Part shown: in pieces, positions 34,330-51,345 of the stretch
Numbering within the stretch: position 1 is the stretch's first letter
Layout: each line of letters starts with the position of its first letter
Source: Scortum barcoo
Taxonomy: Eukaryota > Chordata > Actinopteri > Centrarchiformes > Terapontidae
Assembly (NCBI GenBank): GCA_023238725.1
Contig: CM041535.1
Location: forward strand, 27,867,478 to 27,931,477
Length of the DNA: 64,000 nucleotides
Reading direction: 5' to 3'
The notes under the pieces: model-generated
Told to the model about the DNA's origin: nothing
Databases searched by the model: none
Seen by the model: only the letters and a program-made list of their open reading frames with translations
Position numbers and translations under genes: made by a program

Positions 34330-35160
34330 ATCTTTCTTCTGATATACTAAAATACTAAATAACTGTAGTTACTACTTAGAATACAGATTAAACTTCACAT
34401 GAAAATCAAATGATGACTGTTAGAATATGACACTTTGCCTCACAGTAAACTGGCCGACAGTATATAAGGTAGTTAATCTCAGTTTACCAGCTACAACATC
34501 CAAAATAATCTAATCTAATGAAACTAAACTGTAATAATAGCATAACTCTGATGAGTTTTATGCTGCATTATGAGTACTTTCACATTAAAGATTGTGACAT
34601 TTTTTGTATAATACTGCCAGTGAGGACTTATCAAACTTTCAGAAATGAAATGATGAATTCAACATTCATTCATTCATTCATTACACCATACAGTCGATTT
34701 GCCTTTGTAAAACCGCAGTTATCCAGAGCAGGCCTGTTTTTCCTCCTGTAGTATATTATGAGTGAATAAAAACTGCAGGACCCTCACATGATATTGTTCA
34801 TATTATTTGCATGACTGTTTTATGTTTTAAAAGATGGAAAATCAGCATTGTAGCTTAGTTTATGTTTTTTGTGATATAAAGATATTTGCATCTTTCATTC
34901 CTGTATTTTGGTGGTGGAATGACTTCTCTGCTTCCATTTAAATCCCACATTGTGTCTTTGATTCATCAGGATATTTTGTTCTCATCACAGCGACACACAG
35001 CCTTCAGTGGAGTCACAGATCTGAATCAACCAACCAACGAAAAACAGCCTCTTCAGTATGTTCATCATGTGTTTCATTATGTTTTAAATATCTCATATTT
35101 TAGTGTTTCTGTGTTTTTGTCTCCACCTGTATGATCACATCTTTCTGCTGATGATTTTAC
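34330..35160. other. No gene recognised
   Basis: Includes a CATT run at 34662-34685. The short frame at 34886-35134 shows no domain. Confidence 0.55.
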
Positions 35161-35424
35161 AGACATGGCACCTATTTCCTGTCGTGTCCAACAGGTGGAG
35201 CTGTGACGTCATGTCAGTTTGAACAGTGTGAGTAAAGGTGAGAAAAAAAAAGACATTAGGCCTACAGGAGTTTTTTTTTAAGGAAGTGGTTTTCATCGAG
35301 ATTATGTTCAAAGTTCATCGAGCTTTTTCAGAGTTAGTGAACTTTATGTTTGAGCTGCTTTTGAATATTTTGATCTGAACAACAGAATATCGATGAAAAA
35401 CTTTATTTAAAGTTGAACTTTTTT

Positions 35425-35473
35425 TACTTTCACTTTCATCACCGTGTGTTGATGGCGCAGCAGGAATCAGCTG
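35425..35473 (+). promoter_or_regulatory. GIMAP copy 3 leader exon end with ISRE-like motif
   Basis: TACTTTCACTTTCATC (35425-35440) is, on the minus strand, GAAAGTGAAAGT with flanks, a good match to an interferon-stimulated response element. The upstream ATG at 35452 opens a short frame that ends right after the splice (donor after 35473, acceptor before 37001), giving an eight-codon upstream frame. It is homologous to the copy 2 leader exons. Confidence 0.6.
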
Positions 35474-35479
35474 GTGAGT

Positions 35480-36450
35480 AAACTGCTGAACTGAAGTCAA
35501 AGAGAAGAATAAAGTCAGTGCAGATGATTAAAGAGCTTCAAATGGGTGGAGAGGCGTGTTGTTGGAGTATCATGAGTTTACAGAGTTATTAATAAAGATC
35601 TCATGATGACGGACAGCTCAGGGTGAAAGGTAGGCACAGATCACTGAGAGGAAAAGATATTCAATCAATATACCTCACATTATACTAATATATACTATTT
35701 CATATGAAATATAATCTAGTGTGCATATAAATATATAGTTTAGTGTGTGCAGACTGACAGCAGCTGGTTCACATCAGCTGTTCGACATTTTATCTAGGAG
35801 GGAAAATGTTAAAACAAATGCTCATTTTAACATTAATGTTAGGGTTAACAATGTGTTTGAGAATAACCGGTCTGTATTTATAGATATTTAGTCAGTTTAT
35901 GACTGTAGAAATCTATTTTAGTTACTGTAAAGTTTATTGGTTCCTTTAGAGAAACAAGAGAGAAGATCCTGCAGTAACACGAGGCCTTTAGTTTTATTAC
36001 TCCTCTGAAATAATACTGCTGCTGTTGGACAGACCTGAGTGAAACACTGACACTGAAATATCTAAAGAGTTTACTTACTTAAAGAGAGTTCAGTTTATTC
36101 TGAGCGGCCTCATGTGTTGGAAGTTATTTTAACATCAAGACGCTGTTTAAAGGTTTTAGGTCTGTCAGTGTGTGTGAGTGTGACAGACGTACATGTTCAG
36201 GGTGTGTTCGTTCATTTTTATTTTAATAGTATAAAAATATAGTATGACACCTGCATGTAATAAATAAATAAATGTGTGATCTCTCCTGAGCATTCGAGGA
36301 CTGGACAGATATTCTTTTAAAGTTTATTTATGAATTGTCTAATTAGGAGGTGATGGTGTAACATCTCATTACAGACTGTCCAACTGTGCTCACACACTCT
36401 GAAATGTTTTTGATTTCTATTGAGAAAAGAAGAAGCGCAAATATGCAAAC

Positions 36451-36481
<31 letters not shown>

Positions 36482-36990
36482 TTATGTGTTTTTCAGTGCA
36501 GGTATTAACCCCTGCAAAGATTTCAGTGATACACATGCACCTCTTGAGCTCTTTTCAGACCTGGAGTCAGTGACAGCTGCTTTAAAATCAGAGAAGTGAT
36601 TTCAGCAGACATTTAGATTAATCCATTCATCAGATCATCTTAATATCATCAAGGGGAAATAGATTTGAATTGTTGGAAGAAAAAGAAACCTACATATTAA
36701 AAACAAAATAAAAATGTCTCAAATCCATCAGATAAATAATCTAGATGTGATAAATACAAACACCAGCAGATCTTTACATAAAACCATTTATCTTTAGCAT
36801 CTCTGACACTATTTACATTATTGAATTATTATCAGATTTTTAATTGATATCTACGTAGCTGTCAGTTTTTAGATTTGCATCACATTAGTAACATGGTGTT
36901 TAATGAGTCGACCACAGAAAGAGAAGTATTTTGTTTAAAGTGTCCTGTAGCCTGATTTTTTTTTAGACAAGTGAGAAATGATTTGTTCCT
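35480..36990. other. First intron of GIMAP copy 3
   Basis: Ordinary intron sequence with a TG/TA microsatellite at 36452-36482. No additional gene. Confidence 0.6.
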
Positions 36991-37000
36991 CTGTTTACAG

Positions 37001-40000
37001 GATAAAAACCAGCTGTTGGTCTCCAGCGTCTCCTGGTGTTTCCATCATAGTGACAGTATGGCCGCTGCTACAGCATCTGGTGAGCAGAAATATAAGTGAA
37101 CTCTGCTCATTTTTTAGAGGTAGCAGGTTTTGTGTTGAATGAAAAAAACATGGATCCTGTTTTTCCACGCTGCAGTGACCCAGTTTAATTCCACAAGTTC
37201 ATCCTTTTCTCTCAGTTGTAAAACCAATTTTACACCAGTAGGTGGAGACACAGCATTAAATATAGAGGAACCTGTTGGACTCACAAAATCCATCATCAGA
37301 GTATTAAACATGATTAGGATTAATATCAGTGCTTCATTAATGTATGTGTTGTATTTTACTGTTGTAGATGTTTTAGGTGTAGTTCAGCTCTAAAAAGTCA
37401 ATAACAGTCTGTTTCAGCTTTGTGATGATGCATTTTTTAATCACATTATTATTAAATTAACTCTGATGCTTTAACATATAAACTGGTGAAAGTAGAGGAC
37501 ACTTTAACTTCATATTCAGTTGGATAGTTTAATGTAGCACAGTATCATATTTTATTAATTGAGCACATGTTTTTATGTTAATCTGTTATGTTAAACTGGG
37601 AAGTACACTCCAGCTGTAAAGTAAAAAGTACAATAATCCCTCTGAGTAAAGCAAAACTTTAATAAATTTGAGGTGCCTCAAATCCTCTGACAGTGGTACC
37701 TTCAGATGGTACAAAGCCAAACTGCATGACATGAGTTTGATTTTTATAGGTAGAATACACACATGGTCTTCAAATTTAATATAATATTAATATATCAATA
37801 ATTAATTATTATTTTTAAGTTTAGACTTTTTGTGTACATCATTTGTACTAATTAGGGCTTTTTAACAGCATCTACCAGTGTCTGTAATTTTTCTACTGTC
37901 TCAATGCTATGAAGGAATTTGGATTGTTAAGTTGAGGTTTGGTTCTCAGAATTGTTATTTTTTGTTTTCTTACAGGAATCAAAGAGAGACCTCTGAGCCA
38001 CAGCAGCAGCTATCAGTTCATTCCCCCTTCCAGTGAGTTCACTCTGTTTAGGTGTTTTGTCCATTTTTCTTCTGAACTGAAAGTTTTCAGACCAGCACTT
38101 ACTTGAATATACACACTTAAATATCGGTGCAACATACATTTGGATTATGACTACAAATGTTTAAGCCAAGGCCCATAAAGTAATGTCTAACCAGATACAA
38201 ATGACTCTTATCATTATAGGAACCAATAAAAAAAGTTTTCCATAATAAATGAGATCAAAGATCAAAGACAGATTTCAGAATAGGCTGATTAAATAAAATC
38301 AGTTCATTAAAACTGATCCTCATTAGGCATAAGCAAAACTTTGCTTAAGAAAAGAGTTTACACTCTGTTCTGACTGGAGGGCCACTTGGATCATTAACGG
38401 AAAAGAGAAATCAGTGAATATAATCATGATTGGGCATGATCTTGGTCATGCCAGGTAAAGCAAAGAGCAGCACAGTATTTTATTTATACAGCATCTTTCA
38501 AGTGCACATGAAGAATGGCAGCTGATAGAAAAACCGACTTAGAAAGAAAAAAACACTATAAAATAGAAATAAATAGAAAATGACACAGAGGCAATTCTGG
38601 ACTGAGGAACACCCAACGAACCCTGATCAGATGACCTCAAAGACCTGCTGCAGTAAATCTTTAATGTAGGCGGCTGTTTGAACCTGCAGAGCTCTGTAAA
38701 TGATCACAAGAACCTTTGAACTGGATTTTGAATTTGATGGGGGGGGGAGTGAAGAGAAATCAAAATAGGTGTGACATGAAACCTCTTGGACCTGGTCTTT
38801 TGTTAATACTGACCTATAGACCATTATCTTTAATCCATTTTTACATAGAGTTAAGGTATTTATTTAAAACTGTCCATTTTTACCCTTAAATGAAATGTAT
38901 AGTTGAATATCGCCGTGTATAGAAGTGGTAGTGAATGTGTTCAAACAGGATTATAAGCTGAAACTTGTGTATGGGAAGCAAACACAAGTCAAACAGAATA
39001 GTGCCAGTGACTGAACCTTGGGGCTCACAACAAGACAGTTTCACATTAAAAGACACTGTCACAAACAGCAACTAAAAAAGTCGCATCAGAGAGCAAAAAC
39101 TGCACTTGGATGCAACATTACCAAAAAGAGCTGTTGCTGTTGCGTTCCACTAAACTGCTTGGCAACCACTTTCTGAGACTTTATAAACCTATAAAACTTA
39201 GAGAAATGGGTGACTGTTAGCTCCTTCAATTATGCAATAAAAAATGTAAGTCTTAATCAGAATAAGAATCTATAAGATAAATATGTAATAAATAATACTA
39301 GTTGTAAATTAAATAATAAATTAAGTAAATATCAGAATAGTTTTAGGGCAGTCTTTTGCTGTATTAGGTCAAGTTCAGCACTCGTTCATATTTCTAATTC
39401 AGTGTTTTCTTTTCAGTGTCTGAGCTGAGGGTTGTTCTGCTGGGGAACAGCTGGTCAGAGAGGAGTTCAGTGGGGAACTTCATTCTGGGAGAGGATAAGT
39501 TCAACACTGAGGAAGAACCAGACTGCTGTCAGACACTCAGAGGACAGCTGAACGAGAAAGACTTAGTTCTCATCAACACCCCAGATCTGCTGCATCCCAA
39601 CCTATCTGAAGACAAACAGAGAAAACATGTAGAAAACTGTGTGAGTCTCTCTGATCCTGGACCTCATGTGTTCCTGCTGGTTCTACATCCTGAAGACTTC
39701 ACTGAGGAACACAAACTGAGACTCTGCAGAGTCCTGAAACTCTTCAGTGATCGATTCATTTGATCATTCACTGGTTCTGATATCAACACCGAAAGAGGAC
39801 TATCCAGGTATCGTGGACAAAGATGTACCAGACCAGCCTTTAAAAGACATGATCAGAATGTGCAGATACAGACACTTGAAGCTGAAGAACCTTGAAATTC
39901 GAGAGCTGTTAACACGGTTGAGTCAAACTGCAAAGGAGAACAATGGAGGTCATGTCAGCTGTGATGTGTTTGAGGACGAGGATGCAGGTTTAATCATGAC

Positions 40001-41874
40001 ACCAAAGTCTGCGTCTGAACACATCAAACCAGCTTTAAACCTGGTTCTGTGTGGGAGGAGAGGAGCAGGGAAGACTTCAGCAGCCAAGGCCATTTTAGGT
40101 CAGACAGAGTTTGATTCAGTCTCCAACCCATCAGTGTGTGTTAAACATCAGGGAGAGGTGTGTGGACGTTGGGTTTCCCTGGTGGAGCTGCCTGCCTTGT
40201 ATGGAAAACCTCAGGAGGCAGTGATGGAGGAATCATTCAGGTGTATCTCCATCTGTGATCCTGAGGGGGTCCATGCCTTCATCCTGGTCCTACCTGTGGG
40301 TCCCCTCACTGATGAAGACAAGAAAGAGTTAAAGACCATCCAGAACATCTTCAGCTCTCGAGTTGATGACTTCACCTTGATTCTGTTCACTGTGGAGTCA
40401 GATCCTGCAGATCCAGCTGTTGTTAAGTTTCTAAACAAGAACAATTACATCCAGGAGCTCCTTCAGAGCTGTGGAGGAAGATATGTTGTTTTCAACATCA
40501 AGATCAAGCAGCAGATCCCAGAGCTGTTGGATGAGGTGGAGAAGATGAAAGTTGAAGGATCCAGATGTTTCTCAAAGGACATGTTCACCAGGGCTCAGAT
40601 GGAGAAGGTTTCAAGACTTAGGACAGAGATGGGAGGTGATGATGAAAGTCCGAGCAGAGAGCCTCTCAGGAATGGTGCTGATTGGGAAGACTGGCAGTGG
40701 GAAGAGTGCAACTGGAAACACCATTTTGGGTAGAAAACATTTCAAACCCAGAATCACCCCGAAGCCACCAACCAGGTTTTGTGAGAGAGCAACTGGAGAC
40801 GCTGATGGACGATCCATCATTGTGGTCAACACCAACGCATTGTTTGACAGAACTTTGTCTGAAAATGAAGTCCAACAAGAGATTAAAAAATGCTTCAGCA
40901 TGTTGTCTCCTGGACCTCACGTCATCTTACTGGTGCTGCAGATCGGGAACTTATCCGCGGAGGAAAAAGACTCTGTTGAACTGATCAAAAAGGTTTTTGG
41001 AAAGAAGTCTGGAGATTACATCATCATTATATTCACCAGAGGAGATGAACTGGAAGATCAGACGTTTGAGAGTTATATTGAAGGTTGTGATGACTTTGTA
41101 AAACAACTCATTAATGACTGTGGAGGGAGATACCAGGTCTTCAATAACAGAGATCACACAAACCGCACACAAGTCAGAGAGCTGCTGACCAACATCGAGG
41201 CTGTGGTGAAGGAAAATGGTGGCAGCTGCTACAACACTGAGACGTTCGATGACACAGACCAAGTCATACAAGTAAAAGTGGAGAGAATTGTGAAAGAGAA
41301 GGAAAAAGAAATGAAGAGAAAGGATCAGAACCTCAGAAGAAAACATGAGGAAGATCTGAAAGCACTGAAAAAGACAATCAGTGAACAGTGTGGAGAAATC
41401 GAACAGGAGAGAAAACTGAGAGCCAAACAGCTGAAGGACAAAGAAGAAAGCTTCAAGAAGGAGAGAAAGAAAGAACGTGAGGAAGACGAAAAGAGACGGA
41501 AAAAACATGAAGAAACTCTGCGTCAGGAGTGGAGAATAAAACTAGAAGCTTCTGAGAAAATAGTTCAATCAGAGAGAGAGCAAAGGGAAAGTGCTGAGAA
41601 GAAGCTGGAGCTGTGTCGAAGAGAGATGAAGAGAGATCGGGATGGCTGGGACAAGGAAAGAAAGGACATGTGGGAACGAATACGTCAGGAGGACAAACAG
41701 AGCCTGGAGGAGGGGAAGAGCAGCTACAGACAACTCCAAGAAGAGTACTATCGAAAGAGAAGGAAATGGACGGTCTCTTTCTTCATTTTAATGTTGGTTC
41801 TGTTGTTTTTAATATATTATGTATTTCTGAGTTATGTGTATACACACACTACGGAGACAAAAGAACACACATGA
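37001..41874 (+). pseudogene. GIMAP/AIG1 GTPase copy 3: three AIG1 domains, coiled coil, tail anchor; two frameshifts as written
   Basis: Exons 37001-37079 (ATG 37058), 37976-38032 and 39417-41874, all joins phase 1. Coding length is 2537 bases. Discounting single bases near 39755 and 40672 gives 2535, about 844 residues. Domain 1 has the degenerate P-loop GNSWSERSS. Domain 3-type follows at about 40035 (GRRGAGKTS, 'VELPALYG'); the domain 2 type is absent. The last domain (about 40672) keeps GKTGSGKSA and TRGD but has 'VVNTNALFD' where the family has DTPGLF, so the G3 Asp and Gly are both lost. A charged coiled coil (about 41270-41760) leads to a hydrophobic stretch ('FFILMLVLLFLIYYVF') near the C-terminus, a likely tail anchor. 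An ATG at 40672 could start a shorter GTPase. Either a recent pseudogene or affected by base-call errors; AATAAA lies at 41995. Confidence 0.8.
38040..39400. other. Intron of GIMAP copy 3
   Basis: No gene recognised. A G-run lies at 38741-38748. Short frames (38627-38824, 38886-39071, minus strand) show no domain. Confidence 0.6.
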
Positions 41875-42000
41875 AGAGGTTTACAGATGGTAAAATGTTC
41901 AGATGAATGTCTGCATCTGGAAGCGATTCAGTAAAAGACAGATAAAGGAAGGAAAATAGAAAATGATCACCAGCCATTTACAACACAAATAACCAATAAA

Positions 42001-43220
42001 TAATGGTGTGTTGCAGTGACAGATTGAAGGTTCACTATGTGACTGCTTATGTAACAGTCGACAGTAATATTCATTTATTATTAACTTTGATTTTCCAACA
42101 CGCCTGGAAACTCAATGGCTGGAGTTTTAAATCAGTCAGGAGACACAACAAAGTTACTTGCAAGACATAATCACTACTTGATTATCAGAAAATCTGAAGA
42201 CATTACTTTAACATCAAGGTAGTCTCTAAGGCCCGTTTTATTGTATGATATCTTTGAATGTTCCTTTTGAACACACTCATTCAGTCCTATATTTATACAC
42301 TGTCACCTTGAATAGTAATTTAATTAATTGTTCAAAGCTGAAACATGCTTTTCTGGGCTGCATGTTGGCAGATAATCACAGGAGTCACTTGGAGATGTTT
42401 CTGTCGTTTTTTTATATTACAGATTTTTAGTATAACCTTTGTGTGGTGCATTTACTGCCTCTCTACATGAGATCCTCAGTTTTCTTTTGTTCACTGATTT
42501 TGTTTTATATTTGTATATTTGCTCTAGTCTGTAAGTTACTGTGAGCTGTTCAAAATAATTGGAATAAGCACACCATGCCATTACTAAACAGAATATACTC
42601 TTATATTTAGGTCTAATAGGGATTTGTATTGAGTATAACAAGAATGAAAAAATAATCTGTAAAATCTAAAATAATGTAAATGTGTATAAAATTAAGTAAG
42701 ATAATATAATTTAAATATTTTTGTTGACACAGCTTTAGTAGGAAATGTATTTTGAATGAAAAACCAAACTCGATTCTGCTGATGTTTTATTGTTTTTTGT
42801 GTTGAGGAGAGTGTTAAACAATTAAAGAGACTTTTTCATAGTCTCTTGTTTGGAAAAGTAATATATACTGTATATAGTCCTAATTATTTGCTTTATCTTA
42901 TTTTGACTTCAGTTTGTTCTTCTTTGTTCCCTTTGAGCAACTGATTATGTTCCACCTACAAGAATATTTAATGATTTTATGTACTGCAGTTTTTAAGGTA
43001 TTTCCAGCCTCCTCGAGGACTCTTCTAACCATGACAGTCAAAAAGATACGCAGAATAATCTTTTATCGTGAAATCAAAATGTGACGTTTAGAAGTTGATT
43101 ATGTTCATTTCTCTCAGAAAAACAGAAGATTTGCTTTTGACTTGAGTGTTAAAAACACGAGGGCTTGTTGATGTGATGCTTTGTTTTTGTTTATTTGTTT
43201 ATTATTGTTTATTTTTTTTA
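42001..43220. other. Intergenic, no gene recognised
   Basis: AT-rich region between GIMAP copy 3 and the actin gene. No convincing coding or RNA gene is seen. Confidence 0.6.
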
Positions 43221-43229
43221 AAGTCATGG

Positions 43230-43345
43230 CTTGTCTGTGTTTATCAAGTAAATTGCAAACGGTGATGTTAGTGTGACAAACATGCAAAAAAAAAAAAAAG
43301 ATCAAGAAGGGGGCAAACACTTTTTCACTCCACTGTATGTAGGTC
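43230..43345. mobile_element. Probable end fragment of a teleost DNA transposon
   Basis: 'gacaaacatgcaaaaaaa' followed by 'gggggcaaacactttttcac' and 'ccactgta' looks like the terminal sequence of a common fish DNA transposon family. Only one end is present and no transposase is seen. Confidence 0.5.
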
Positions 43346-44000
43346 CGCATTAACCAATTGTATTGGAGTAATTTTAAATTAGTGTTGGCTGTTTGTGATT
43401 GTGCCTCCTTACAAGCTGTGGTCCAATCATAGTTTGAAATGTCCACTTTTAATTCTGCCCTCCATGTATTGAGTTTGGGTGCTGATTCATTAGAACCAGA
43501 TGTCAGCTAGTTAATGATATTAATGAAATCCAATCTCTGTTAATACACTTGTTAGTAATAATAAAAAGTGTAGGAATTGCTAATGACTTATTTTGCGTAG
43601 TAGAAATAAAGCTCCGCAATTGCAAATATTTAAAGTGTTTTTGGGAATTATATATATATAGATCTATATATAGCAAATTTCCTCAAAAGACAATGAAACA
43701 TCTTCCTTATACAGGTCAGATATTTTACTTATTTTAGTACATGAACAGCTATTTAAAACATTGTTCTTTGAGAACAATTTTGTTCCAATTGGGCATATTG
43801 AGAAAAAAAAAAATTCACTCATTTAATAAATGAGCACAAATAACTCAATAATCCAGATTAACATTTTTTAAAATCACCTCATCTGAAACTGCAGCAAGTA
43901 AGCCTCAGAGTGCAAATTAAACTTTAGAAGTGATATCTTTATGAATCTGTAAACACAAAACTCAATGACGCAGAAAATGACAGAAGCTGTAAACAAATGT

Positions 44001-44006
44001 TTTATT
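44001..44006 (-). terminator. Poly(A) signal of the actin gene
   Basis: TTTATT on the plus strand, that is AATAAA on the minus strand, about 400 bases beyond the actin stop codon. Confidence 0.65.
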
Positions 44007-44403
44007 AAGTAAACACTTTGAGTATTGATACAGCTCGACTCTGACAGTCAAATCAACAGTATGGACAAGAAAAGCCGAATATTGATGTGCAGTGTGTTAC
44101 ACTGGATAATTGGGGAGGTAGAAAGACGTTCAGTGACAATACTGTTTGTCACCAGAAGGAAGGAAACTGGGCAGAGTTAGAGGGTTGTGTTTGGGAGGCG
44201 GCTCAGTTACAGACGATCAGCCGAGCCAAGACATTAAAACAGTCGCTTGATTCATCTTGTGTGTGGCATCTTGCATCTTTTAGTCTGTTCACACAAGATA
44301 AACCAGAGACTTTTCTTGTTGGATGGAGCAATTGAAAAAGCATGAACTTCCCCGCTTAGGCAGGGGGTGGCGAGGTGGGGCAGGAGGTGGGGGGGCGTCC
44401 TGT

Positions 44404-48544
<4,141 letters not shown>

Positions 48545-48620
48545 CTGTGCAGGTGAGTCTCGGGTGTGTCTGTGTGCAGTCTTGCAGGTGTCGTCCTCCC
48601 CCAGCTGGTCTCGGTGAATG
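48545..48620 (-). other. 5' untranslated leader exon of the actin gene
   Basis: Ends at a consensus donor (CACAG|GTAAG). The start is placed about 30 bases downstream of the TATA-like box and is approximate. Leader plus a large first intron is the standard actin arrangement. Confidence 0.65.
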
Positions 48621-48646
48621 CAGCACCTTCAGTCCTCCCTCCGCAG

Positions 48647-48717
48647 CTTTAAGCGCGCGCCGGGCTGCTGGCGTTGTCCATAAAAGGTAACGTTCTCTCA
48701 GCTGGCGCTCTGATTGG
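48647..48717 (-). promoter_or_regulatory. Actin core promoter: CCAAT, CArG and TATA-like boxes
   Basis: On the minus strand, in order: CCAAT (48717-48713), a perfect CArG box CCTTTTATGG (48687-48678, binding site type for serum response factor) and CTTAAAG (48653-48647) as a TATA variant. Further CCAAT boxes lie at 48766-48762 and 48903-48899. The order and spacing resemble beta-actin promoters, so transcription probably responds to SRF. Confidence 0.8.
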
Positions 48718-48909
48718 TCCAGGTGTGCACGATCCCGCAGGTTCTCTCAGGTCGACTCCTGATTGGCTGCAGCGCGCATCGGTCAAAGGGGAGGGGGAAC
48801 AAAGGTTAAAAAAACACAAAACTGTTTCCCCTAAAGAGCCTTCAAGGTTTTTTTTTTTTTACTAAAGCTATGGAGTTTACCTGGGCAGGAGAGCTGTGAT
48901 TGGCCCGTC

Positions 48910-50540
48910 AGACCGGAAAGTGGAGAGATTTCAAAGTGTAAATATAAATCTATCAAGTTCACTCTGTGCCAAATCAAATCTCCGGTTTCCTGCTGGTGGA
49001 AGAAAACTATAAAACTGAAAACTCAATCCAAGAAGAGTTTCTGTTTGTTTGATTTACTGACTGATTCATGTGGACAGAAAGCTTCGATGATGTGACGGCT
49101 GGAGGTGGTTTGGATAAGAATTATTAATATATGTCACCTGTAAGGTCATTTTGTCATTGAGCTTCATACAATATAATATAAAAGACAAAGACTTATTTCT
49201 CCTTTATTTCAAAAGTTAAAACCTTTGAACCTGTCAAAATAAGAACTTATCAAAAAAATCTAAGATGTCTAAAAAAAGCCTTCATGTTTCTAATGATTAA
49301 TTTTATTTTATTTCATTCACCTTCAAACCATTTCAGATTAAAGAGGAAAGTCTGTAAACGCTGTCGACTCATGTTAAACCTGCAGTTTTTCAGCCGTTTG
49401 CAGCAGAAACAGAAAAGTTGAACCAAACATGAACAAATAATCAAAGTTTGGGTCGACGTGTTGAACGTGTGATCGGTTTATTTCAGCAGCGTGATGCTTC
49501 ATGTGTTTGTGTGACCTCATGAATCAAATATAAAAAAGGAGACGTTTGGATGCAAATATAGAAATATTCAGTTTTCACTGTGGGAGCAAATATTTTCAAT
49601 GGATGGCCGTATTTGGTCCACGGGCCACTGTTTGCCCACCAGTAGAGGATCAGAATCTGTATTTGTGGCAGGTTTTGTTGCCTCTACATTTTGAATGAGC
49701 CATTAGTATCTGAATTTCATGTATTAATTAGTAAAAATTTATTTATTTCTACCATGGGGACTCGTTATATCGACATTAACATTTTCTGGTTCGAGCCCCT
49801 CCAATGTGGAAATTTACTGTCTGTTTTATATTTCTGAACAATACATTGAAGGATGTCACTTTATTCTGATGTTATATAGACCAAATCCTTAATCGACTGA
49901 GGAATTCATCTTTACATTAATCGAAGGTAATGAAGATAATCATTAGTGCAGCACTCTAAAGAATCTCTTAATTGTATAAAACATCGTTCAACGCTCAGTT
50001 TTAAGATGTGGCTGACCAAAATAAATACCTGATTAAGGGGTTTTAAGTTGAATTGTCCTTTCCTGAATAGGTAAAATAAGTAATAAATGATAACAGACTA
50101 AGAGCTGATGAAAACCTGTAACCAGGAGAGACGAAACACTTCAGGTTCCTCTGACACATAAAAAACAGCGTCCTGGATTATCTGAGGGACTGAAAATCTC
50201 CCTGAGCCTGAAAATCTTCTGGAAATGTGTCCGAAGATTTTGAGCATGAAAACAATAAGAGAAGAAAATCAAGCTGCAGTCGACATTTACACACAAAGAC
50301 GTAAAAAGCCTCTCAGGTTGGTGAAAATGTTTAAAATGGCCAAAAAACAAATATACAGAGAAAGACTTCAGTGTGTCTCCGCACAGCGACTCTCTCTGAA
50401 GTTCAGGTCTCTGCATGTCAAACGTCCTTGTGGCCCCCCCAGGGCAAAAATGAGCCGACGGGCCCCCGTTCAGCCCCCTTTCTGTAGTCACAGGACCAGT
50501 ACTCAGATTCATCTGAATAAACCTGTTCATTTACTGCACA
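48910..50540. other. Upstream intergenic region, no gene recognised
   Basis: AT-rich sequence without recognisable coding, RNA or repeat signals. The overlapping frames at 50141-50557 on both strands show no domain. Confidence 0.6.
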
Positions 50541-50554
50541 GGAAGAAGTACTCA

Positions 50555-50955
50555 TGACGTTTACTTAAGTAAAAGTATCAGTACTGCAATATGAGTACTC
50601 CATTACAAGTTAAAGTCCTTCATTAAAGAGTCTTAAAGAGAAAAATCTACTTTAAGAATTAAAATAATAATGTAAAAAACTGCCCCTTCTTTACTATTAC
50701 TCATTACATGTGTAATATTAGAGTATTATTACTGATGCAGTCATAAACTGAAGTTACTGTTAAATACTGTTGTTTACTTTGATTTATAACGAAGCATTTT
50801 ATAAGCTTGTGATGTTGTTTTGTGTGAAAAATGTGTAAAAGCTGTCAGAGAAATGCAGTACAAATGTTCCTCTCTGAAATGTAGTGGAGTAGAAGTACGC
50901 AGCAGGAAAAGGAAGTACTTAAAGTACGAGTAAATGTACTTAGTTACATTCCAGC
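50555..50955. repeat. 'AAGTACTTTTACTT' fish repeat
   Basis: Runs such as 'acttaagtaaaagtatcag' at the left and 'agtacgagtaaatgtactta' at the right mark a copy of the same dispersed repeat as at 19860, 51835 and 56150. Confidence 0.65.
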
Positions 50956-51345
50956 TGAGGTCATTCATGAATATGTTGGAGGATAAAGAGCTGAGACATG
51001 AGATGTTTGGACGGAGAAGTGAAGCAGCATGCCATCATCAGCTGATTTCCTGCTGCGCTGCATTTTTACAATTCTTGAATTAAATTAGCTCTAATCGGGC
51101 ATCACACAGTAAACCTGAAGCCTCAGGGGCCCCTCAAGCCCCGGGGCCCCGCGGCTGCTGCCCGTTGTGCCCAACCGATGGAGGAGCTTGTCAACTTGCA
51201 CATCCAATAACCAATAACTTATCAAAGCATCCTCGATCAGATCAGATTCAGCCATAAACTCAGCAGTCACATACGATCATTTTAATGTTGAGTCTGTCAG
51301 CAGCAACACATTTCTGCTTTAAGAGTTTTTAAAGTATTTGTAGCA

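Noticed and set aside
50141..50557. Overlapping frames of 110 and 129 codons on opposite strands
   Set aside because: No recognisable domain or gene context; treated as chance frames.
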